Origin: Bacteroidia bacterium | GTDB taxonomy: Bacteria; Bacteroidota; Bacteroidia; Palsa-965 | DNA length: 64,000 nt | Assembly: GCA_025454955.1 (NCBI GenBank) | Contig: JALONL010000012.1 | Coordinates: forward strand, 186,001-250,000 | Direction: 5' to 3' | Shown here: positions 49,532 to 56,459 of the stretch, one piece after another | Position numbering within the stretch: position 1 is the first letter of the stretch | How the letters are laid out: every line of letters starts with the position of its first letter | Made by a program: the position numbers and the translations under genes | The notes under the pieces: model-generated | Seen by the model: only the letters and a program-made list of their open reading frames with translations | Databases searched by the model: none | Told to the model about the DNA's origin: nothing

Positions 49532-50323
49532 TTATTCAACCCAGTAAACCAGATCAACCACAATTATTCCCTGTGAATTAACTAAGCTTTGCGAAAGCGT
49601 TACCGTTACTTCGGTGGTGCCGCTGAAATAGCCGTCGAACGCATCAAACGTGTAGGTGCCTTCAGGCAAGGCGTTAAAGCAGGTTCCGTCCTGATTTTCG
49701 AGATAAATGTATTGCCCGGTAGCATTGTTAAAGGCATAATAACCGTACAGATCATTGGCGGTAATTTCCTGGCCCTGATTGTTCACCACGCGGATACATA
49801 CATCATACACCGGCTGATACGAAGCGCGTACTTCTTCAATTACGGTAATAATGTCGTTGGCGAGGCTCTGCTGGAAATCGAGCACGGCATTGAGTGAGGC
49901 AATGAGATTGAGCGCTGCGGTGTTGTTTCCGGCTTCCACGGCTGTTTTAATCTGGTTGCTCAAATCGAGTGCAATGCCCTGCTGGTTCTGCACTTCAATG
50001 GCCAGATCGTAAATTCCGTCGGTAGAAAGCTGGTTGCCGCTTTGCACATTGGCTTCATTTACCCAGTACAGCACGTTATCGGCCTCGTCGAGTGTGCCGT
50101 TGAGTGCGGGTACAATGTTGTTGAAGAACTGGTTGGCATCGGGAGCATTGAGCACCACAATCTGCAGGGCGAGGTTATCGCTTACCGCACGGGCGGTTTG
50201 TGCGTTTTGCTGAATGTTTTCGGCAGCAAAAACGGCATTGTCGAGCTGCTGATTTACTGTAAGCTGTGCTTTAGCGGCAATAACCAGCATAAAGGCAAGC
50301 ATAAAAGATGTAATTTTTTTCAT
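49532..50323 (-). CDS. Secreted protein, helical body with beta-sandwich C-terminus, unknown
   Basis: 263 residues with a signal peptide cleaved after AKA. Residues about 25-170 are helical and rich in Asn, Gln and Ala (several IQQNAQTARAVSDN-like stretches). Residues about 175-263 look like an Ig-like or carboxypeptidase-regulatory beta fold (VYDVCIRVVNNQGQEI, LPEGTYTFDAFDGYFSGTTEVTVTL). There is no T9SS domain and no catalytic motif. I do not recognise the family. Confidence 0.62.
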   Translation of the reverse strand: MKKITSFMLAFMLVIAAKAQLTVNQQLDNAVFAAENIQQNAQTARAVSDNLALQIVVLNAPDANQFFNNIVPALNGTLDEADNVLYWVNEANVQSGNQLSTDGIYDLAIEVQNQQGIALDLSNQIKTAVEAGNNTAALNLIASLNAVLDFQQSLANDIITVIEEVRASYQPVYDVCIRVVNNQGQEITANDLYGYYAFNNATGQYIYLENQDGTCFNALPEGTYTFDAFDGYFSGTTEVTVTLSQSLVNSQGIIVVDLVYWVE

Positions 50324-50345
50324 GGAATTGAGTTTTGGTTTGATG

Positions 50346-50353
50346 CAAAACTA
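50346..50353 (-). promoter_or_regulatory. Bacteroidota -7 promoter box
   Basis: CAAAACTA on the plus strand, that is TAGTTTTG on the minus strand, is a perfect consensus match 22 bases before the start at 50323. Confidence 0.5.
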
Positions 50354-50528
50354 CAACCCCGATATTGGCAGGAAATAATTAAATAAACAGATTATCATTA
50401 AATCACTTGCTGTCAAAAGCATAAGTAATTAACAGCCTTTGGGCATTTTTATACTAATATATATAACCGCGTTTAGTTTTATACAGAAGTTACCTTTTCT
50501 TCACCTGCAAAATATGTTTAGCTGAAAA

Positions 50529-51248
50529 TTAGTCTTCTTTTTCAAGATCAGAAGTGCGGACATCATTTATATATTCTTCCTGATAGGCAATTTTGCCGCC
50601 CTGCTTGTAAAAAATCATGCTGCCGTTTTTGCGTTCGGCTTTGTAGGTGCATTGTTGTATCGTATCGCCTTCGGTATTCACCAGCGCCAGAGTGCCGTCG
50701 GGCTTTCCGATGGGGCAAAACAAGTAGGTTTTCCAGTTGGCAATTTCGCGTTTATCGTCGGTTTGTTTCATTTTCACGTAATAACTCCCCTCGCCTGTTT
50801 TTTTGATATTACCCATTTTCTGGAGATGGATAATGTAGCAGATTCCGCCGAGCGACTGATAAACCTTTATATACTTTTTAAGCAACAGTGTATCGGTGGA
50901 AGTTCTTACAATGTCGGCACTGTCGCATTTGGTATAAACAGGTTTCTGGGCATCCATTTCCTCCTGTTTCTCCTTGTTCTTTTTCTCGCGCTCTTTCTGC
51001 ACTTTAGCGACGTTCTTATCGCGCTTGCGCTGTTTTTTCTCTTCCAATTTTTTGGCCTTGGCTTTTTCCTTTTCGGTTTGAGGTTTGGCCGTGGGCGATG
51101 CCTGTTTTTTCTTTTTTTTCTTCTTCTTTTTCTTTTTGTCTTTATCAGTCAATTCGTGCTGTCCGGCCCAGGCCGACGAAGTTTCTGCCCACTCAACGGT
51201 TAATGCGGTGGTAAAGAATAAAAGGATAAAAAAAGCTAATCGTTTCAT
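50529..51248 (-). CDS. Exported protein with lysine-rich linker, unknown
   Basis: 239 residues. A signal peptide (about 1-28, cleaved near AWA) is followed by an uninterrupted run of about a dozen lysines and a long Lys/Glu coiled segment (residues 35-100). A compact C-terminal domain spans about 105-239 (GGICYIIHLQKMGN, GSYYVKMKQTDDKREIANWKTYLFCPIGKPDGTL). The polybasic stretch could bind nucleic acid, lipopolysaccharide or the cell wall, but this is inference. The A/G-rich run is also a place where sequencing errors could alter length. Confidence 0.6.
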   Translation of the reverse strand: MKRLAFFILLFFTTALTVEWAETSSAWAGQHELTDKDKKKKKKKKKKKQASPTAKPQTEKEKAKAKKLEEKKQRKRDKNVAKVQKEREKKNKEKQEEMDAQKPVYTKCDSADIVRTSTDTLLLKKYIKVYQSLGGICYIIHLQKMGNIKKTGEGSYYVKMKQTDDKREIANWKTYLFCPIGKPDGTLALVNTEGDTIQQCTYKAERKNGSMIFYKQGGKIAYQEEYINDVRTSDLEKED

Positions 51249-51427
51249 TGTATGGCGATATTCTTCGGGGATCTGTTCTACTAATTTACTGAATGAAAAT
51301 CATTCGGCAGAGAATAACCTGATCAGAGCGTGTTTTACGGAAGTTTATTGCGGTAAGTTCTGCAAAAAGCCCGCTAAAGTAATATCACATATTACAAAAC
51401 AGGCAACCATTGAGCCAAATACGGGCT

Positions 51428-51435
51428 TACCTTTG
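51428..51435 (+). promoter_or_regulatory. Bacteroidota -7 promoter box abutting the start codon
   Basis: TACCTTTG, a perfect match, five bases before the ATG at 51441. Confidence 0.5.
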
Positions 51436-51440
51436 CGGCC

Positions 51441-52805
51441 ATGCTTAAACAAGTATTGCCCTGGTCGCAGCATATTTCGTCTTTGCTTACGCTTGCCATT
51501 CCGGTTTGCCTGAGCAACATGGGCAATATTTTTGTGGACCTTACCGACAATTATTTTGTAGGTCAATTGCCCGAACGCACCGAGGCACAAGCCGCCATAA
51601 GCATGGCTTTTGCGGTGTATCATTTTGTGCTGGTGCTGCTTATTGGCACTTCGTACGGGCTTACTCCCATTGTGGCTGCCGCAGTGGCCACGGGCAACAA
51701 GGCACATATTGGCAAACACCTGCAACATGCACTGGTGATTAATCTGGGTATTTCTCTCGTGCTGTTTACCGTGCTTGCACTTTCCTCGCCCCTGTTTCAT
51801 TATGCCAATAAACCGGAGGCGGTGATTGATATTGCCATACGTTTTTTGAATGTGAGCATTTTATCGATGATTCCGCTGAGTGTGTTTTTCACCTTCAAGC
51901 AGTTTGCCGAAGGCATGTCGGACACGCGCACGGCAATGGTTATTTCCATTTCGGCCAATTTGCTGAATATTTTGCTGAACTGGCTGCTGGTGTTTGGCAA
52001 TGCGGGCTTTCCCAAACTTGGCGTAATGGGTTCGTGCTGGGCCACGTTTATTTCGCGGGCAGCCATGGCGGTGGCTATGTTTGCCTACATCCGTCTGAGC
52101 AAACGCTACCGCGATTATCGCCTCAGCCTCTGGCCGGCGCAGTGGAACGGAAGCATTGTGCGCGAGCAGCTGAAAATTGGTGTACCATCGGGTCTCATGT
52201 TTGCCATGGAAGTGGCGGCGTTTACCATGCCTGCGTTTTTCATACCGGGCACGGCCGAACTGGCGGCACACCGCTCGGCACTGCTGCTGGCTTCCATGAC
52301 ATATCTTATTTCGAGCGGGCTTTCGGCGGCGGCGGCCATACGCACGGGGCATTTTCTGGGGCTGGCGCAAATGCGCAACGTGCGCCGCGCAGGCATGAGT
52401 GCCGTGCTGGTGGCCGTGGGCGTAATGAGCACCGCCGCGTTGTGTTTCATTGTCTTTAACCACGAGCTGCCCGCCATATTCAACAAAAACGCCGATGTAA
52501 TTGCTGCCGCTTCCACGCTGCTGCTCATTGGCGCAGTGTTTCAGCTGTTCGACGGTATTCAGGTAACGGCGCAGGGTGCTTTGCGCGGAATAAAAGACAC
52601 GCTGGTGCCGGGCTACATTGCCTTTACGGCATACTGGCTGGTGGGATTGCCGCTGAGCTACATACTCTGCGTACCCGCAGGCATGGGTGCCTCGGGCGTG
52701 TGGATTGGCTTTGTGTTTGGCCTTATGGTAAGCTCGGGCGGATTTTTGTGGAGGTTTGTAAAACTTACCGGCAAAAACAAGGAAGTTGTTTTACAGCCTC
52801 AGTAA
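51441..52805 (+). CDS. MATE family efflux transporter
   Basis: 454 residues with twelve predicted membrane helices arranged as two similar halves. MATE features include the start LTLAIPVCLSNMGNIFVDLTDNYFVGQLPE and the segment QVTAQGALRGIKDT in the second half. It exports organic cations or drugs with Na+ or H+ exchange. Its stop is directly next to the stop of the convergent DinB gene, with no base between. Substrate unknown. Confidence 0.87.
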   Translation: MLKQVLPWSQHISSLLTLAIPVCLSNMGNIFVDLTDNYFVGQLPERTEAQAAISMAFAVYHFVLVLLIGTSYGLTPIVAAAVATGNKAHIGKHLQHALVINLGISLVLFTVLALSSPLFHYANKPEAVIDIAIRFLNVSILSMIPLSVFFTFKQFAEGMSDTRTAMVISISANLLNILLNWLLVFGNAGFPKLGVMGSCWATFISRAAMAVAMFAYIRLSKRYRDYRLSLWPAQWNGSIVREQLKIGVPSGLMFAMEVAAFTMPAFFIPGTAELAAHRSALLLASMTYLISSGLSAAAAIRTGHFLGLAQMRNVRRAGMSAVLVAVGVMSTAALCFIVFNHELPAIFNKNADVIAAASTLLLIGAVFQLFDGIQVTAQGALRGIKDTLVPGYIAFTAYWLVGLPLSYILCVPAGMGASGVWIGFVFGLMVSSGGFLWRFVKLTGKNKEVVLQPQ

Positions 52806-53333
52806 TTAGGCGAAAAGCACATTTCCGTAACGCTCGCGCAGCACATTTTCGTGATGTATCTGATGCCCCGCAATTACCCAGAGGCACAACAGCGGTGTAA
52901 TTACATTTCCGTTTGCCGTGCCCTGATACATGATGGTTTCTTCGTCCATTGAGCGGAACAGTGTAATAGTGCTTTCGCGCACTGTGCCATATTCGTGTGC
53001 CAGGCTGGTAAGGTTTCGTTTATCGAAACGTCCTTCGCGGGCATAGTCGTTTTCTTCGAAACCGGGCAGGGGTTGTTTTTCGCCGCGGGCAATGGCCAGG
53101 GCGCGGTAAGCAAAAATGCGTTCGCAATCGATGATGTGGCCCACCAGTTCTTTCACGCTCCACTTTCCTTCGGCATAGCGGTAATCTTCGTTTTCGAATG
53201 CAATTTCCGAAAGCAATGCCTTGAAATCGAGCACCTGCTCCTTGAGTACGTGCATGGGATTGTTTCCCGGCACGAGATTAATGTATTGCTGGAAATATGG
53301 GTTAAACGTGCCGGGAGCAGGATGTGGGTACAT
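52806..53333 (-). CDS. DinB/YfiT-family putative metal-dependent protein
   Basis: 175 residues, a four-helix-bundle DinB-like protein. The three expected metal-binding His positions are represented by His in VGHIIDCERIF and in AGHQIHHENVL. WSVKELVGHI is the family's typical first motif. Family members act as thiol transferases or hydrolases, often in low-molecular-weight thiol metabolism. It lies 15 bases after the M3 peptidase gene on the same strand. Confidence 0.78.
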   Translation of the reverse strand: MYPHPAPGTFNPYFQQYINLVPGNNPMHVLKEQVLDFKALLSEIAFENEDYRYAEGKWSVKELVGHIIDCERIFAYRALAIARGEKQPLPGFEENDYAREGRFDKRNLTSLAHEYGTVRESTITLFRSMDEETIMYQGTANGNVITPLLCLWVIAGHQIHHENVLRERYGNVLFA

Positions 53334-53348
53334 GGTTCTGGTGCTGAA

Positions 53349-55070
53349 TTATTTTTCGAGACGTTCAATTTCGCCGGCCACAAACTGGGCAAGTTCGCGC
53401 ACATACTTGCGCGAAAAATCGAAACGCACATTTGCCGCCGAATAAATTTCGCCAATGGTTTTGGTATATCCAAGGCTCAGTGCTTTTTCGTAGCCGTTTA
53501 TTCCTTTCTCCGCATCCATGCGGTAGTTTCGCCACACGGCAATGGCGCCAAGCTGGGCCATGCCGTATTCGATGTAGTAAAAAGGAATTTCGAAAATGTG
53601 CAGTTGTTTCTGCCAGTTGTTGGCAAACATGGGTTCGAGCCCGTCCCAGTTTACGCCGGGCAGCACAAAGCGGCTGTAAATTATTTTCCAGGCGGCCGAG
53701 CGTTCGGCGGCGGTGTGTGCGGGATGCTCGTACACCCAATGCTGAAACGCATCCACCGCAGCCACCCAGGGCAGTGTTTCGAGCGTATGTTCGAGCTGGC
53801 GCAGGCAGGCGCGGCGGTAGTCTTCGGGTGTGGAATAGTAGGGCTGCCAGTGTTCCATGGAAATAAGTTCCATGCTCATCGAAGCCAGTTCGGCCACTTC
53901 CGAAGGCGGGTTGCGGAATGCGTTGAGCGGAAGCGCATTCATGAGGAAGGAATGAATGGCGTGTCCGGCTTCGTGTACCATAGTGGTTACATCCTGCTGC
54001 GAGCCGGTGGCATTCATAAATATAAAAGGCACGCCCGACTCGGCCAGCGGGTAGTTGTAGCCGCCGGGGGCTTTGCCAATGCGCGAATCGAGGTCGAAAT
54101 GGCCCAGCTCGTGCATTTGGCGCAGGTAGCCGGCGTAGCCGGGTTTTACCGACTGCAGGCATTGGAATGTTTTGGCGAGGAGGTCGTTGCCGTCGGTAAA
54201 CGGATGCAGGGGCGGTTTGCCGGCGGTGTCCACCTCCAGGTCCCAGGGCCGGAGTTCAGTAATGCCGAGTGCATTGCGGCGTTTTTGGGTGAGTGTTTCG
54301 AGCAGCGGCACAATTTCTTCGGCAATGGCATCGTGAAAGGCAAAGCAATCGGCGGGAGTGTAATCAAACCGGCCCATTGCGGCAAAGGAGTAATCGCGGA
54401 AATTGGCAAACCCTGCGTTGGCGGCCACCTGCTGGCGGAGCCGGCAAAGTTTGTCGAAAAGTTCGTCAAGCTTTTCGCGATCCTGCAGGCGGCGTTGCCA
54501 GATGCTGCGCCAGATATTTTCGCGGAGTTCGCGGTTGGTATTTTGCAGTAAGCGGGCGGCCTGCTGAAGCGTGAGTTCTTTTCCTTCGTGCTCAATGCTC
54601 ATGGCCCCGGCTATTTTGCCGTATTGCTGTTTAAGGTTATCAATTTCGGTAAACAGCGGTATGTTTTGCTCGCGGTAAATGGCCAGGTCGTTTCTTACCC
54701 CGCGCAGGAAGATGCCGTAAAGCGCCGGGTCCAGTTCATCGCGGTAGGGGGAACTGTCGATAATCTGATTGAATGTATTGAACCACGGCGAGGCATTGGG
54801 CTCGATTTCCGACACAAAAAACTCGTAGGCATTTTCGGCCTCCGCATCGGCTGTATTGATGCTGGAGCGGATATACCTCCAGGCCATTTCTTCCGAAAAA
54901 ACCGATTCGAGTTCGTTGGCATCTTCGAGCCAGCGTTTAAGCTCCTGCGCCGATGCAATGGGCCTTTCGGCCAGTGAACGGAACAGGGGCTCCACTTCGC
55001 TCCACGAGTCGAACGAAACTTTCCCGGGAAGAAAACTGCGCGTCATGCGCAAAGGGTTCAGCACTTCCAT
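53349..55070 (-). CDS. M3 family oligoendopeptidase
   Basis: 573 residues from the ATG at 55070; a GTG three codons earlier (55079) is possible. A helical M3 metallopeptidase fold with the zinc site His366-Glu367-x-x-His370 in MVHEAGHAIHSF and the third ligand Glu in the following helix (PSEVAELASMSME). The catalytic domain is preceded by a helical N-lobe. It cuts short peptides in the cytoplasm (no signal peptide). It probably shares a transcript with the DinB gene downstream. Confidence 0.88.
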   Translation of the reverse strand: MEVLNPLRMTRSFLPGKVSFDSWSEVEPLFRSLAERPIASAQELKRWLEDANELESVFSEEMAWRYIRSSINTADAEAENAYEFFVSEIEPNASPWFNTFNQIIDSSPYRDELDPALYGIFLRGVRNDLAIYREQNIPLFTEIDNLKQQYGKIAGAMSIEHEGKELTLQQAARLLQNTNRELRENIWRSIWQRRLQDREKLDELFDKLCRLRQQVAANAGFANFRDYSFAAMGRFDYTPADCFAFHDAIAEEIVPLLETLTQKRRNALGITELRPWDLEVDTAGKPPLHPFTDGNDLLAKTFQCLQSVKPGYAGYLRQMHELGHFDLDSRIGKAPGGYNYPLAESGVPFIFMNATGSQQDVTTMVHEAGHAIHSFLMNALPLNAFRNPPSEVAELASMSMELISMEHWQPYYSTPEDYRRACLRQLEHTLETLPWVAAVDAFQHWVYEHPAHTAAERSAAWKIIYSRFVLPGVNWDGLEPMFANNWQKQLHIFEIPFYYIEYGMAQLGAIAVWRNYRMDAEKGINGYEKALSLGYTKTIGEIYSAANVRFDFSRKYVRELAQFVAGEIERLEK

Positions 55071-55102
55071 GGCAAACACAAAAATTGATTCAGCAATTCA
55101 CG

Positions 55103-55133
55103 AAAAAAAACCGGATCAGGCTGATCCGGTTTT
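55103..55133 (-). terminator. Intrinsic terminator overlapping the DUF5606 stop codon
   Basis: On the minus strand CCGGATCA pairs with TGATCCGG (extended by A-T pairs) around a three-base loop, followed by eight T residues. The stop codon (55116-55118) is inside the stem. Confidence 0.8.
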
Positions 55134-55661
55134 ACGCACGCCCTGGGCTTTCACCTTTGGAGCATTACTTTTTGCCATGCTTTTGGCAGCCACATCTTTC
55201 TTGGGCTTGGGCACGGCAGGTGTTTTTTCCTTCTCGGTTTTCACCTTTTTCTCATCGCTGTTTTCTTCCTCTTCCTTTGTTTCGAGAAGACCCGATTTTT
55301 GGAGCAGGTTGTACCAGTTGTAGAGTTTTTTAAGGTCGGAAGTGTGTACACGGTCTTTATCGTACTCGGGCAGCACTTTATCGGTGTATTCGCGCAAAGC
55401 AGCATCGTTGGCCGCTTTGGTGTCGATGGCCGCACCGCCGTTTTCGGCTGCGTAAATTTTGGCAAACACCTCTTTAAGCGGCATGTCTTCGCCGGTGGTG
55501 TAAATGCTGATGTCGCTCAGGGCGCTGATGCGCTGCGAGGCAAAAGCGGTAGAACGTTTCTTGTCGATGAGTGATTCCACCACCACGCCGTTCTTGGCCT
55601 GCGCGATCACTTTGTACAAACCGGGCATACCGGCAATTGAAATAATGTTACTAAGATCCAT
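55116..55661 (-). CDS. DUF5606 protein
   Basis: 181 residues from the ATG at 55661. The N-terminal ~140 residues carry the conserved DUF5606 pattern (MDLSNIISIAGMPGLYKVIAQAKNGVVVESL, SALSDISIYT, PLKEVFAKIYAAENG, KLYNWYNLLQKSGLL), which I know only from Bacteroidota. The tail (residues about 135-181) is Lys/Ala/Pro-rich and looks disordered, like a nucleic-acid-binding tail. Cytoplasmic, function unknown. A TACCTTTA box on the minus strand (55683-55690) is its probable promoter. Confidence 0.85.
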   Translation of the reverse strand: MDLSNIISIAGMPGLYKVIAQAKNGVVVESLIDKKRSTAFASQRISALSDISIYTTGEDMPLKEVFAKIYAAENGGAAIDTKAANDAALREYTDKVLPEYDKDRVHTSDLKKLYNWYNLLQKSGLLETKEEEENSDEKKVKTEKEKTPAVPKPKKDVAAKSMAKSNAPKVKAQGVRKTGSA

Positions 55662-55739
55662 GCGTATTCTATTGTTGAGGGGTAAAGGTAATAAAAACGG
55701 CGGTTTGTACGCGCCGGTAAATAAACGCCCCCGCTTTAA

Positions 55740-55747
55740 TATCTTTG
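55740..55747 (+). promoter_or_regulatory. Bacteroidota -7 promoter box abutting the start codon
   Basis: TATCTTTG, a perfect consensus match, four bases before the ATG at 55752. The divergent DUF5606 promoter lies about 50 bases to the left. Confidence 0.5.
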
Positions 55748-55751
55748 GGTA

Positions 55752-56393
55752 ATGAGAGTTAGTCTGTGCCTTCTCTTTATCGGCTTTTTCCTTTTCGGCC
55801 ACGGTAGCGGCTTTTCGCAAACGCCGGAATTGCCCGTAATCATAAAATGGAGCAATACCGTTCCGGGCGATTTTTCGTTTACCACCCAATGGAGTTATGC
55901 CGAAAATGTATTCCGTAATCAGTTCGGGCAATTGGTGTGCAACGGCTTTTGCCCCGGGAGGTTAGATAAACTCACCGACAGCAGCGGCAGAATAATTGAC
56001 GATTCGATGGCCGTATATTATCAAATTCTCGACACCACGCATTACTTCCATACCCTTCACTGCACAAGCAATTGCAGCGAGTTTGCCGGTACAGATTTTA
56101 TTTATGCCACCACTCAAACATCCGGCACGGTTGAATGTTACACGCTTGCCGGTGTGGCCACACACTGCCGTCTGATGTTGTCGATAAAGAGCGATACCTG
56201 TTTCGCCAGTGCCGAATTGAAAAGCATAATTGCAGGTGAAGATCAGGCCTACACCTGCACCGGCGGGCACGTCACAATAGATCCTGAACAATGGAAAAAA
56301 GGCATTATCAAAGCGGCTTTCCGGTTTGAGTTTGATGCCAATACCCGCGAGCATATTTTCTGGGAAGGCCTCATACTTTGCCCAATAAAATAA
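55752..56393 (+). CDS. Secreted Cys-containing protein, unknown
   Basis: 213 residues with a signal peptide cleaved after FSQ. The mature part has seven to eight Cys, probably in disulfides (LVCNGFCPGRLDK, LHCTSNCSEF, AYTCTGGHV), and a beta-rich pattern (WSNTVPGDFSFTTQWSYAENVF). Exported to the periplasm or outside; no T9SS domain or lipobox. I do not recognise the family. Confidence 0.65.
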   Translation: MRVSLCLLFIGFFLFGHGSGFSQTPELPVIIKWSNTVPGDFSFTTQWSYAENVFRNQFGQLVCNGFCPGRLDKLTDSSGRIIDDSMAVYYQILDTTHYFHTLHCTSNCSEFAGTDFIYATTQTSGTVECYTLAGVATHCRLMLSIKSDTCFASAELKSIIAGEDQAYTCTGGHVTIDPEQWKKGIIKAAFRFEFDANTREHIFWEGLILCPIK

Positions 56394-56398
56394 ACAGC

Positions 56399-56433
56399 AA
56401 AAAAAGTCGCCCGTACACTGCTGTACGGGCGAC
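56399..56433 (-). terminator. Intrinsic terminator of the subtilisin gene
   Basis: A perfect 11-bp stem (GTCGCCCGTAC with GTACGGGCGAC) with a six-base loop is followed on the minus strand by seven T residues. It lies between two convergent genes. Confidence 0.82.
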
Positions 56434-56459
56434 CGGGTATTTATTCTGACCAAACAATA

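Noticed and set aside
52995-54551. 518-codon open frame on the plus strand opposite the DinB and M3 peptidase genes
   Set aside because: It runs antisense to two genes with clear catalytic motifs. Its translation is low-complexity and has no recognisable domain, so it is a codon-bias shadow.
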